NCBI GenBank assembly: GCA_945952065.1
Contig: CAMFGY010000018.1
Span: 1 to 64,000, forward strand
DNA from: an uncultured Burkholderiales bacterium
Lineage (GTDB): Bacteria > Pseudomonadota > Gammaproteobacteria > Burkholderiales > Burkholderiaceae_C
Length of the DNA: 64,000 nucleotides
Direction of reading: 5' to 3'
Under the pieces are notes generated by a model. The model did no database searches. It was not told the DNA's origin and saw nothing but the letters and a program-made list of their open reading frames with translations. Made by a program: the position numbers and the translations under genes. This document shows positions 17,392 to 24,791 of this stretch, in pieces; the first letter of the stretch is position 1; every line of letters begins with the position of its first letter.

Positions 17392-18471
17392 TCAGGGCTT
17401 GGCTTCGGCGCCAGCGCTGACGCGCTGGCGGTCCAGCACCACCATGTCACGCCCACGTCTTTGGATCAGCGAACGCTCTTCCAGCACCCGTTCCTCGAGC
17501 CGCAACCGTCCTTTGACGATGAAAAATGAGGAGGTGGTGGCGGCTCGATCGGCGCTCAGCACCACATTGGAGGGGAAGTAGGCCGCGGCGTCTTGAACCG
17601 TTTTCAAGGGATTGGCCTGACGGGCTTGCACCAGACGTTCCGCTGAGGCCAGATCCATATTGTCAAAAAGGGCGGCAATCACATCGCGAGGCGCTGTGTT
17701 CAAATTTACCGGGGTCGGGGCTGGCAGCAGAATCAGCAGCGGGCGGAGGCGCTCCACCGTATCGCTGCTCAGGCCCAGCCAGGTCATTTGGTCCAAGGTT
17801 TTGGGCTGCAAGGGCGTTTGGCTCTTGTCGCTGTCGGCGCTTTGGGCCACAACAACTGCCCCCCCATTCGGGCCGCTGGCACTGGTTTGCGCCGAGGAAG
17901 GCACTTCAAAAGCGGCGCGCAATTGCTTGATGATCAAGTCTGCCGTGCCTGGCGGCGCGGACACGCTGGTGCACAGCCTCTCCAGCACCCGTTTTTCCAG
18001 TGCGGGCAGCGGCCCCGCGCTCAGCAGATTGCGCAGGTTGTAACGCCCTTGGGCATCTTCCAGGCTGCCGGAGAGAAAGGCCTCCGGGCCATCTTCGGCA
18101 TTGCTTTTCTCGGCTGCCAAAAAGGTCGACAAACGCGCTTCCGCCAGAGGGACGGCCCAGACTTCTCCCAAATGGTCCATGGCTGGCTCGCCACGCGCGA
18201 GCACACGTTGGTTTTCGATGGCGTCTTCTCGCAGAATCAAACGGGCCCAATCGAGCGAGCCTTGCAAAATCCAAGCTGCTTGGGCGCGGGCCCGTTCCGC
18301 CGCCTCGATCTGTACCGCTCGGTATTGCCGCCAGACCATGGCCGAAGCCAAACTGGCCACCAAGGTGACGATGATCATGGCCGTTAGCAATGCGGCGCCC
18401 GATTGTTCCTGCGCCTTCGCCGAGCTCGCGGTGCGCCAGTCGCGTTTCATGTTTGCCAAGCCTCGCATCAT
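17392..18471 (-). CDS. gspK: Type II secretion system minor pseudopilin GspK
   Basis: Tip pseudopilin that primes pseudopilus assembly with GspI and GspJ. I place the start at ATG 18471 (359 residues) because it overlaps the gspJ stop as ATGA; the frame is open for 77 more codons upstream, but those lie inside gspJ. The prepilin signal is cut after G25 (QEQSG), followed by AALLTAMIIVTLV. Position 5 is Thr instead of Glu, as expected for GspK, which lacks Glu5. The large globular domain includes LDWARLILREDA, RYNLRNLL and the GspK-typical NLNTAPRDVIAALFDNM. It is followed by a 109-base gap before gspL. Confidence 0.94.
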   Translation of the reverse strand: MMRGLANMKRDWRTASSAKAQEQSGAALLTAMIIVTLVASLASAMVWRQYRAVQIEAAERARAQAAWILQGSLDWARLILREDAIENQRVLARGEPAMDHLGEVWAVPLAEARLSTFLAAEKSNAEDGPEAFLSGSLEDAQGRYNLRNLLSAGPLPALEKRVLERLCTSVSAPPGTADLIIKQLRAAFEVPSSAQTSASGPNGGAVVVAQSADSDKSQTPLQPKTLDQMTWLGLSSDTVERLRPLLILLPAPTPVNLNTAPRDVIAALFDNMDLASAERLVQARQANPLKTVQDAAAYFPSNVVLSADRAATTSSFFIVKGRLRLEERVLEERSLIQRRGRDMVVLDRQRVSAGAEAKP

Positions 18472-19142
18472 GGGGCCGCAACCAGTTCGACCTGGCGTGT
18501 GATTGCGCCATTGAAGCCACTGCTCGGTGCGAATTGCATCACCATGCGCACCCCGCTGGGCAAGGCTTGTCGCTGCTGAGCGTTGGCGGGGGCCGGGCCC
18601 GCCGCGGACGAGGCGGATGAGGCAGACGGTTGTGCCGCTTGCACATTGCCGGTGGACAAGCAATTGCTCCAGCTGTTGCCGCGGTAGCAATACAGCTGCC
18701 ATGCGCTGATGCCTTCCAGCGCGCGCAGCTGGCCGCTGTCTTGTGGCAGCAGTTGGGCGGCGCGCTGAACATTTTCAGCCAGCGCCCCCGCCGTTTGCGC
18801 GGGCTTGCTCTCCCAGCGGTACAAGCTGCCTGCGCGCACGCTCCAACTGACCACTTGCAAGCCATGGACATGTTGGCGAATCAAGCGCAGGCTGGCGCCA
18901 TCGAACACCAAGGCATCGGTGCTGCCGGGGTCTTGTACCGAGCGCAGGTCTTGTTCCCATTGGGCGATCACGGTTTGCAACCGTGCGCTTTGATCGATGT
19001 GGGTCTGCGCGACTTCGCGACTTTTCATTAGGGCGTCCAGGCCTCGCCAAGCCATGATTGACATGATGGACATCACGACCAGGGCCACCAGTACCTCGAT
19101 CAAGGTAAAGCCGCGCAGCTCGCTTTGGGTGTGCCTGGGCAT
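18468..19142 (-). CDS. gspJ: Type II secretion system minor pseudopilin GspJ
   Basis: Minor pseudopilin of the tip complex. The 224 residues carry the prepilin signal with cleavage after G11 followed by FTLIEVLVALVVMSIMS (Glu5 at E16). The mature part has a GspJ-like beta-rich domain, including LIRQHVHGLQVVSWSV and LYRWESKPAQ. An Ala/Ser/Pro stretch near the C-terminus (PSASSASSAAGPAPANA) is an unusual low-complexity loop. The gene is separated from gspI by a single base and overlaps gspK by four, consistent with tight translational coupling. Confidence 0.95.
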   Translation of the reverse strand: MPRHTQSELRGFTLIEVLVALVVMSIMSIMAWRGLDALMKSREVAQTHIDQSARLQTVIAQWEQDLRSVQDPGSTDALVFDGASLRLIRQHVHGLQVVSWSVRAGSLYRWESKPAQTAGALAENVQRAAQLLPQDSGQLRALEGISAWQLYCYRGNSWSNCLSTGNVQAAQPSASSASSAAGPAPANAQQRQALPSGVRMVMQFAPSSGFNGAITRQVELVAAP

Positions 19143-19143
19143 T

Positions 19144-19527
19144 TCAGAAGCGCCCCATGATGGTGGACAGCAGCAGTTGCTGCTGCCCTGCGTCGTTCAG
19201 CACGATGGCATCCACACGCCGGAAATTGGGGTTAGGGGTGGGGCGAACGGTGATGCGCCCGGCATAGCTGCGCCCGAATTGCTCGCAGCTGAAGTCCGAA
19301 TCGCCAACGCCTGGAAATTGTTTGGACAGGCGCAATTCGGTCAGCTGGTTTTCTGCACACCACTGCGCCGCGCTGATTTGGCGCAGGCGATCGGCGTTGT
19401 CGCTGAGTGCACCCGCCGCTTTGATGCCTGCGGCAAGGGCAATGGCGACGATGGTCATCGCCACCAAGACCTCGATCAAGGTGAAGCCGGTCATGCGTGG
19501 GGCAGCGGGTTGGAGACGGGGTTTCAT
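19144..19527 (-). CDS. gspI: Type II secretion system minor pseudopilin GspI
   Basis: Minor pseudopilin that nucleates the GspI-J-K tip complex. I set the start at ATG 19527 (127 residues) because it overlaps the gspH stop as TGATG and because family members are about 120-130 residues long. Cleavage follows G14 (PRMTG), then FTLIEVLVAMTIVAIALAAG with Glu5 at E19. The C-terminal half has the typical WCAENQLTELRL helix and the RITVRPTPNPNFRRVDAIV strands. The frame stays open much further upstream, but that part is antisense-free read-through inside gspH. Confidence 0.94.
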   Translation of the reverse strand: MKPRLQPAAPRMTGFTLIEVLVAMTIVAIALAAGIKAAGALSDNADRLRQISAAQWCAENQLTELRLSKQFPGVGDSDFSCEQFGRSYAGRITVRPTPNPNFRRVDAIVLNDAGQQQLLLSTIMGRF

Positions 19528-20027
19528 CAGGGCACCCCTGCAGCGGGCAGCACTTCGAAAGCAGACAACCCGTCCGTGCTCAACACCCGTTGTTGCTGGC
19601 CCAAACTGAGCTGCACTTTCTGCGCGCCAATCATCGGCTCCGGCCCCAAAATGATTTGGCGGGCTCCCACGATCTGTACGGCGACGGCCTCGCCCAGCCA
19701 GCGCTGGGGCAGGCGGATGCTGGCGGGCAATCCATTGAAACGGAACTGGTCCGGTCCATCGCCTTGCACCGGTTGCCAAGTGACGGCCAAGCCCGCGGCG
19801 CGGCTCTCGGCACGAGCGGTTTCAAACAAGGCGGCCAATCGCTCTGCTTCGCGTTCCAATTGCACCGAAGCCGGGTCGCGCAGCGACAAGCTGATCGTTG
19901 CCGTGGCGATGGCCAGCAAAGCCACCACCACCAGCAATTCGATCAGTGTGAAACCCCGGGGTCTGCGCAGGGCCACCGGCGCGGTCAGACCAAGCCTTTT
20001 ATTGCCAGGAGCCAATGTCGGCGTCAT
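19527..20027 (-). CDS. gspH: Type II secretion system minor pseudopilin GspH
   Basis: Minor pseudopilin linking the tip complex to the GspG shaft. The start at ATG 20027 (166 residues) has a well-placed GGAGG eight bases upstream and overlaps the end of gspG by 29 bases. Cleavage follows G25, then FTLIELLVVVALLAIATATIS, with Glu5 at E30. The globular part contains LAALFETARAESRAAGLAVTW, close to the GspH/FimT consensus. The longer possible start upstream would add a leader lying wholly inside gspG and is rejected. Confidence 0.93.
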   Translation of the reverse strand: MTPTLAPGNKRLGLTAPVALRRPRGFTLIELLVVVALLAIATATISLSLRDPASVQLEREAERLAALFETARAESRAAGLAVTWQPVQGDGPDQFRFNGLPASIRLPQRWLGEAVAVQIVGARQIILGPEPMIGAQKVQLSLGQQQRVLSTDGLSAFEVLPAAGVP

Positions 20028-20466
20028 TGCCTTCGCCTCCGGCGCGGCCGTCGGCGCCGAAGCTGTAGACGTCGATCTCACCCTTGATGCCAGGGTTGGC
20101 ATATTGGTAGGGGTTCTTCCATGGGTCCATGGGCAGCTTTTCGATGTACGGCTTCCAATTCGGCGGCGGGGTGCCGGCTGTTGGCTTGCGTACCAGCGCG
20201 TCCAAACCCTGCTCTTGGCTGGGGTAGCGCTGATTGTCCAGCTTGTAGAGCTTGAGGGCCTGCATCAAGTTATTGACGTCGGTGCGGGCTGCAGTGATGC
20301 GGGCCTCATCGGCGCGGTCCAGCACATTGGGGACCACCAAGGCGGCCAGCACGCCGATGATGACCAGCACCACCAACAACTCAATCAGGGTGAAGCCGCG
20401 CGCCATCGCTCGGCGCAAGCCGGCGTGAGATGGCGAATTTGAAGAAGGCTGAACTTTTGTGAACAT
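19999..20466 (-). CDS. gspG: Type II secretion system major pseudopilin GspG
   Basis: Main subunit of the pseudopilus that pushes substrates through GspD. The 155-residue form starts at ATG 20466. The prepilin peptidase site lies after G24, followed by FTLIELLVVLVIIGVLAALV with Glu5 at E29. The mature domain shows the GspG hallmarks LDNQRYPSQEQGLDALV, LPMDPWKNPYQY and the calcium loop region SFGADGRAGGEGNDADIGSW. It is the first gene of the minus-strand gsp operon; its start is 71 bases from the divergent gspC start. A shorter start at 20406 would leave only a four-residue leader, so the longer form is preferred. Confidence 0.95.
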   Translation of the reverse strand: MFTKVQPSSNSPSHAGLRRAMARGFTLIELLVVLVIIGVLAALVVPNVLDRADEARITAARTDVNNLMQALKLYKLDNQRYPSQEQGLDALVRKPTAGTPPPNWKPYIEKLPMDPWKNPYQYANPGIKGEIDVYSFGADGRAGGEGNDADIGSWQ

Positions 20467-20537
20467 AAACCGTGGCGACCTTGTTGCAATAACTCCGCAC
20501 CTCGTGGGTGGGGCGGCGCTTGAATCATAATCTCCCG

Positions 20538-21140
20538 ATGCTTGCACGATTGTTTGCTTTTGTGGTGTGGGGCTTGCTGGGCTTGAGCGGCGGCTATTGG
20601 CTGATTCAGTTGCTGGCCAAGCCTTTGGCCACGCCCGCCCAGGCCATGCCCGCGGTAGAGCGGCAGAGCTTGCAAGCGGATCTGACCCGTTTGTTCGGTG
20701 TGGCTGCACCGGTGGCGGCCGAAGCTGCGCCGCCCGCAGAGAGTCGCTTCAAGCTCTTGGGGGTGGTTGCCCCCAAGGCTGGGCGCAGTGCACACCCGGG
20801 CGAGGGGCTGGCTTTGATTGCGGTCGATGGGGTGGCCCGCACCGTTCGGGTTGGGGCCTTGGTCGAAGGCAATTTGCGCCTGCTGAAAGTGGATGGGCGT
20901 TCGGCCAGTTTGGGTGAAGCCGGCGTCATTAGTGTTACTTTGCAAATGACAGAGCCCGCGCCGGCCGCCACCGGTGCTTTGCCGCCGGCACAGGCCTCGC
21001 CGGTGGTGTTGGGCGGCGCACCGCCGGTGCAACCTTTGCTGTTGCCGCCCCAGCAGCCGCCTGCGGGCCAAGATGCCCCTTATGGCAACACGCCGGCGGC
21101 GGTTCCTTTGACCGATCCAGCGGGCCCACCTGCGCGCTGA
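20538..21140 (+). CDS. gspC: Type II secretion system protein GspC
   Basis: Inner-membrane subunit that connects the cytoplasmic-membrane platform to the GspD secretin through its HR domain. In the 200 residues: a very short N-terminus (MLAR), one transmembrane segment (LFAFVVWGLLGLSGGYWLIQLL), a linker, an HR domain at about 70-140 (RFKLLGVVAPKAG, GLALIAVDGVARTVRVG), then a Pro/Ala-rich tail with no PDZ domain. Start ATG 20538 puts the hydrophobic segment right at the N-terminus as expected; an upstream start ten codons earlier is less likely. It is transcribed away from all other gsp genes, an uncommon layout. Confidence 0.93.
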   Translation: MLARLFAFVVWGLLGLSGGYWLIQLLAKPLATPAQAMPAVERQSLQADLTRLFGVAAPVAAEAAPPAESRFKLLGVVAPKAGRSAHPGEGLALIAVDGVARTVRVGALVEGNLRLLKVDGRSASLGEAGVISVTLQMTEPAPAATGALPPAQASPVVLGGAPPVQPLLLPPQQPPAGQDAPYGNTPAAVPLTDPAGPPAR

Positions 21141-21153
21141 GCGCGGCTGCGAC

Positions 21154-22248
21154 TCAGAGCGCGCGGGCCGGCAAGCTGTGGCTGGCCTGGGGTTCGGCTG
21201 GAGCCGGGCTGATGGTGTTGGTGCTGACACCCGGTTCGCTGGGTTCTTGCAAATCGGTCAGCAATGCGGCGGCGCTTCGGATCATGGGCCAGGCCAAGGC
21301 GGCGCCGGTGCCGTCCACGCTGTCCATGCCCAACTCCAACAAAGCCGAGGCATGAAACAAGGCGAGGGCTTCGTCCAAACCACGGTGCACATGGCTGCGG
21401 CAAAAGACGGCGTAATCGGTGACTGGGGTGGCAATCCGCGCGGCAATCTTGAGCGCGGCGCAGGCGCTGATGCCATCGACAATGATCAGATGACGTTTGG
21501 AAGCCGATACCAACATGGCGCCCACCATCACCGCGATTTCAAAGCCGCCAAAGGCCGCCAAGACCTCCATGGGATCTTGCACCTCGCGATGCCGGGCCTG
21601 AGCGCCTTGCAGCACGGCCAGCAAATGGGCCAATTCGTCCTGCCGCATGTCAGGGCCGGAGATCACAAAGTCCCGTACGGGCATATTCATCAAGCGGGAC
21701 AGCACCAAGGCAGCACTCTCCGCTGAGCCTTGGCCCATCCCGGCGCAGGCCAAGACATTGCCGGCCAGTTTGTCGGCGATTTCCATGCCAACTCGCACGC
21801 CCGCATGGGCTTGCTCCAGACTCATGGCTGGGCCAACCCGGGCATTGCGTGTGCCATGCGCAATTTTGCGCGAGAGCAGTTTGGCATGGGGGTTGAGCGT
21901 TTCAGCAATGCCGCAGTCCACCACAGCCAGTTGCAGCCCCTGGATGCGCGCGAACACCGACACCGGCAAACGGTTTTGCAGCGCGAGCTGGGCTTGCTCG
22001 CGGGTGCTGCGGCCCCACTGATGGCCAATGCTGTCGACCACCAGGCCATGGTCGGCGGCGAACAGGGCCAAGACCGGGTCGCGAAAACGCGGCGTCAAAG
22101 TGTTTTGCACAAGCCCCAATCGCACCGCCAAGGGCTCCAATTCACCGAGCCCGCCGGCAATCGCCGCATGGCGATCGACGCGATCCCGCAGCGCTTTTTC
22201 AAGCTCGGGATTGGCCGTCGGCGAGATCAGGGACTGTTGCAGCGACAT
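21154..22248 (-). CDS. cobT: CobT-family phosphoribosyltransferase, divergent active site
   Basis: Homologue of nicotinate-nucleotide:dimethylbenzimidazole phosphoribosyltransferase, the enzyme that activates the lower ligand of cobalamin. The 364 residues keep the fold signatures: FAADHGLVVDS (63-73), IVDGISACAALKIA (256-269) and DGTGAALAWPMI (312-323). Key positions differ. The segment normally read GEMGIGNTT is AGMGQGSAE here (169-177), and the catalytic EGTGA motif is DGTGA (D312). The base-binding YPxxVT-like region is also replaced (IGHQWGRSTRE). No other cobalamin gene lies in this window. The protein may use another base, be impaired, or have a different role; the symbol is a family label only. 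Confidence 0.8.
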   Translation of the reverse strand: MSLQQSLISPTANPELEKALRDRVDRHAAIAGGLGELEPLAVRLGLVQNTLTPRFRDPVLALFAADHGLVVDSIGHQWGRSTREQAQLALQNRLPVSVFARIQGLQLAVVDCGIAETLNPHAKLLSRKIAHGTRNARVGPAMSLEQAHAGVRVGMEIADKLAGNVLACAGMGQGSAESAALVLSRLMNMPVRDFVISGPDMRQDELAHLLAVLQGAQARHREVQDPMEVLAAFGGFEIAVMVGAMLVSASKRHLIIVDGISACAALKIAARIATPVTDYAVFCRSHVHRGLDEALALFHASALLELGMDSVDGTGAALAWPMIRSAAALLTDLQEPSEPGVSTNTISPAPAEPQASHSLPARAL

Positions 22249-22390
22249 GGTGGCGAAAGCGGGCGCGATTCGAGGTGCAAAAACAGGGGCGAAGCTGGGA
22301 TGCGGCGAAGCCGCTATTGTGGATTCACAGTCTCACAACGCCCATCCGCAAATGCCCTTTTGCTAAGGATGAGGGCCTGTGGCCCAGCTC

Positions 22391-23980
22391 TCAACGCAGG
22401 AAGAGTTGGTAGACCGGATTGTGGGTTTCGTCCTCAAAGGGGTAGTTCAGCGATGCCAGGAAGTCCCGCAAGGCCGCGCTGTCGCCGCGTGGCACCTGGA
22501 TGCCCACCAGAATGCGCCCATAGTCGCCCCCTTGGTTGCGGTAGTGGAACAGGCTGATGTTCCAATCGGGGTGCATCGAAGAAAGGAACTTCATCAACGC
22601 CCCGGGGCGCTCCGGGAAGATGAAGCGATAGAGCCGCTCGTCGCGCGCCAACTCGGAGCGGCCCCCGACCATGTGTCGAATATGCTGTTTGGCCAACTCG
22701 TTGTCGGTCAAATCCACGGTTTCGAAGCCTTGTTTGACAAAGGCTTTGGCCAGTTTGAGTGACTCCTCGCGCTTTTGGGTTGCCACGCCGACAAACACAT
22801 GCGCTTTGTCTGCGTCTGAGATCCGGTAATTGAACTCGGTTACATTGCGCGGCCCCAGCATCTCGCAAAAGCGCTTGAAGCTGCCGCGCTCTTCGGGAAT
22901 GGTGATCGCAAACAAGGCTTCGCGGTGTTCGCCCACCTCGGCCCGCTCAGCCACAAAGCGCAGCCGATCAAAATTCATATTGGCGCCGCAAGTGATGGCG
23001 ACAAAGGTCTGGCCTTTGCAGCCATGCTCCGCCACATATTGCTTGACCGCCGCCACGCCCAGGCCGCCCGCCGGCTCCAGAATGCTGCGGGTGTCTTCGA
23101 ACACATCTTTGATGGCGGCACAGACTGCGTCGGTGTCGACCAGCACAAAGTCGTCCACCAATTGCCGGGTGATGCGAAACGTCTCCTCGCCCACCAGTTT
23201 CACCGCGGTGCCATCGGAGAACAGGCCCACATCATTGAGCTGAACCCGCTTGCCCGCTCGCACCGAGCGCACCATGGCGTCCGAGTCGCGGGTTTGCACG
23301 CCAATCACCTTGATCTCGGGGCGTACAGCCTTGATGTAAGCCGCAACCCCAGAGATCAAGCCCCCGCCGCCAATGGCGCAAAAGATCGCGTCGATGGGGC
23401 CTTGGTGTTGGCGCAAGATCTCCATGGCGATGGTGCCCTGGCCGGCAATCACATCGGGGTCGTCAAAGGGGTGGACAAAGGTCAGGCCCTGGGCTTGCTC
23501 CAATTCCAGGGCGTGAGCGTAGGCGTCGGAATAGCTTTCGCCGTGCAGCACCACTTCGCCGCCGAGCGCATGGACGCCGTCGACTTTCAGCTTGGGGGTG
23601 GTGGCTGGCATCACAATGACCGCCCGGCAGCCCATTTTTTTGGCGGAGAAGGCGACGCCTTGCGCGTGGTTGCCGGCTGATGCGCAAATCACGCCGCGCG
23701 CCAACTGGTCTGCGCTCAGTTGCGCCATCTTGTTGTAAGCGCCACGCAGTTTGAAGCTGAAGACGGCCTGCTCATCCTCGCGTTTGAGCCAAACCTTGTT
23801 GCCCAGACGTTTGGAGAGGCTTTTGGCCTGCGTCAGCGAGGTTTCTTTTGCCGCTTCATAAACGCGTGCATTCAGAATCTTTTGCAGATAGCTGTTGTCG
23901 CTGGGAATGAGGGCGGGCCGCTGCGCTTGCTTGCTTGGGGTGTCGACCTTGTTTTTCTTTGCTCGAGCGGGGCCAGCCAT
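22391..23980 (-). CDS. ilvA: Threonine ammonia-lyase, biosynthetic (threonine deaminase)
   Basis: First committed step of isoleucine synthesis: PLP-dependent conversion of threonine to 2-oxobutanoate and ammonia. The 529 residues include the PLP lysine K77 in FSFKLRGAYNKM, the ASAGNHAQGVA phosphate-related loop, the AIGGGGLISGVA PLP-phosphate cup, and two C-terminal ACT-like regulatory domains at about 340-425 and 435-529 (FAITIPEERGSFKRFC and YRFIFPERPGALMKFL), which mediate isoleucine/valine control in the long IlvA class. The N-terminus carries an extra basic stretch (GPARAKKNKVDTPSK). The 5' region contains an orphan terminator and a possible leader, so attenuation-like control is conceivable. 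Confidence 0.96.
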   Translation of the reverse strand: MAGPARAKKNKVDTPSKQAQRPALIPSDNSYLQKILNARVYEAAKETSLTQAKSLSKRLGNKVWLKREDEQAVFSFKLRGAYNKMAQLSADQLARGVICASAGNHAQGVAFSAKKMGCRAVIVMPATTPKLKVDGVHALGGEVVLHGESYSDAYAHALELEQAQGLTFVHPFDDPDVIAGQGTIAMEILRQHQGPIDAIFCAIGGGGLISGVAAYIKAVRPEIKVIGVQTRDSDAMVRSVRAGKRVQLNDVGLFSDGTAVKLVGEETFRITRQLVDDFVLVDTDAVCAAIKDVFEDTRSILEPAGGLGVAAVKQYVAEHGCKGQTFVAITCGANMNFDRLRFVAERAEVGEHREALFAITIPEERGSFKRFCEMLGPRNVTEFNYRISDADKAHVFVGVATQKREESLKLAKAFVKQGFETVDLTDNELAKQHIRHMVGGRSELARDERLYRFIFPERPGALMKFLSSMHPDWNISLFHYRNQGGDYGRILVGIQVPRGDSAALRDFLASLNYPFEDETHNPVYQLFLR

Positions 23981-24081
23981 GAAATCTCCAGTGCCAATCT
24001 ATTGCAGCGCAACATGATAAGCGAGCGCTTTGCCAATCATGGGGGCAGCCCTCAAGCGCCTGGATTGGCGATCAAAAAACC

Positions 24082-24115
24082 AAAAAAAAAGCCCAAGCTT
24101 TTGCAAGCTCGGGCT
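24082..24115 (-). terminator. Orphan Rho-independent terminator upstream of ilvA
   Basis: Reading the minus strand, an 11-base-pair stem with one mismatch (24115-24105 with 24100-24090) closes a four-base loop and is followed by nine T. No coding gene ends before it, so it terminates either a short minus-strand transcript or the ilvA leader. Confidence 0.8.
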
Positions 24116-24212
24116 GAATCCACCATGGAGGCGGTGGAGGAGACAAACGGTGCGGGTCAAAACAAAGGAATTGCCCAAGGGCTGAACTTTTGAATTGATT
24201 CGCTTGGGTAGA

Positions 24213-24242
24213 ATTTTAGCTTCAAGTTATGCTGCACCGCAA
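24213..24242 (-). promoter_or_regulatory. Candidate sigma-70 promoter for a short minus-strand transcript
   Basis: On the minus strand TTGCGG (24242-24237) and TAAAAT (24218-24213) are 18 bases apart. Initiation near 24206 and termination at the orphan terminator would give an RNA of about 125 bases. Inference from consensus only. Confidence 0.3.
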
Positions 24243-24311
24243 TAAATTTACGGTGAATTGGGTAGTACCCCCTAAGAGGGGGAATGGCGTGTTTTTTAGG
24301 AGTAAGACCGC

Positions 24312-24734
24312 ATGGAATGCACGATCAATTGGATGGGCGCCCAAGGCATGGCTTTTGTTGCCGAGACCGGCAGTGGGCATCTGTTGACCATGGACGGGGC
24401 GCCCGATGGCGGGGGCCACAATCTGGCGCCTCGACCGATGGAAACCGTGCTGGCCGGTACCGGCGCCTGCACGGCCTATGACGTGGTGCTGATCTTGAAG
24501 CGGGGTCGACATGATGTGCGCGGCTGTCAGGTCAAATTGAGTGCCGAACGGGCGCAGGTGGAGCCCAAGGTGTTCACCGCGATCAATATGCACTTCATCG
24601 TCACCGGCAAGGGATTGAAGCAGGAAGTGGTGGAGCGGGCGGTCGCCTTGTCGCATGAGAAATACTGCTCGGCCAGCATCATGCTCGGCAAAACGGCAGT
24701 GATCACCACCTCGGTGGAATTGGTCGAGGGCTGA
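24312..24734 (+). CDS. OsmC family protein (YhfA-like)
   Basis: Small OsmC-fold protein of 140 residues. The OsmC family includes thiol-dependent peroxidases for organic hydroperoxides; the YhfA subgroup is less well defined. The two conserved redox cysteines are present at C53 (GTGACTAYDVV) and C119 (HEKYCSAS), at the spacing usual for the family. Other matches are PRPMETVLAG and VERAVALSHEKYC. The start is well fixed by the TTAGGAG ribosome binding site just upstream. It appears monocistronic, with coq7 convergent downstream. Function as a peroxidase is inferred from the family, not shown by the sequence alone. Confidence 0.9.
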   Translation: MECTINWMGAQGMAFVAETGSGHLLTMDGAPDGGGHNLAPRPMETVLAGTGACTAYDVVLILKRGRHDVRGCQVKLSAERAQVEPKVFTAINMHFIVTGKGLKQEVVERAVALSHEKYCSASIMLGKTAVITTSVELVEG

Positions 24735-24791
24735 GGCCTTCTGGGCCATCAACAGCGCCTGAGAGAAGGGGCTCGAGCGCTGGGTCTGGGC

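Larger units (their letters stand above)
23981..24311. other. 331-base intergenic region between ilvA and the OsmC-like gene
   Basis: Contains no supportable coding sequence. It holds a minus-strand terminator (24082-24115) and a plausible minus-strand promoter (24213-24242). Just before the OsmC-like gene there is a small CCCCCT-AAG-AGGGGG hairpin (near 24269-24283). A good TTAGGAG ribosome binding site lies 7-13 bases before ATG 24312. Confidence 0.6.

Noticed and set aside
18472-18702. Longer start for gspK (77 extra codons)
   Set aside because: The extension lies inside gspJ, and the ATGA overlap at 18468-18471 gives a standard coupled start with a normal prepilin leader.
19528-19779. 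Longer start for gspI (84 extra codons)
   Set aside because: The added sequence lies inside gspH and would bury the prepilin cleavage site; ATG 19527 overlaps the gspH stop.
24054-24126. A possible leader peptide across the orphan terminator upstream of ilvA
   Set aside because: The short frame has no run of isoleucine, valine or leucine codons and no ribosome binding site, so amino-acid attenuation is not supported.
24121-24180. Resemblance of GGAGGCGGTGG to the 3' end of a tmRNA or tRNA followed by a terminator
   Set aside because: No GTTCGA T-loop, acceptor pairing or CCA end could be found; the similarity is limited to a few GC-rich bases.
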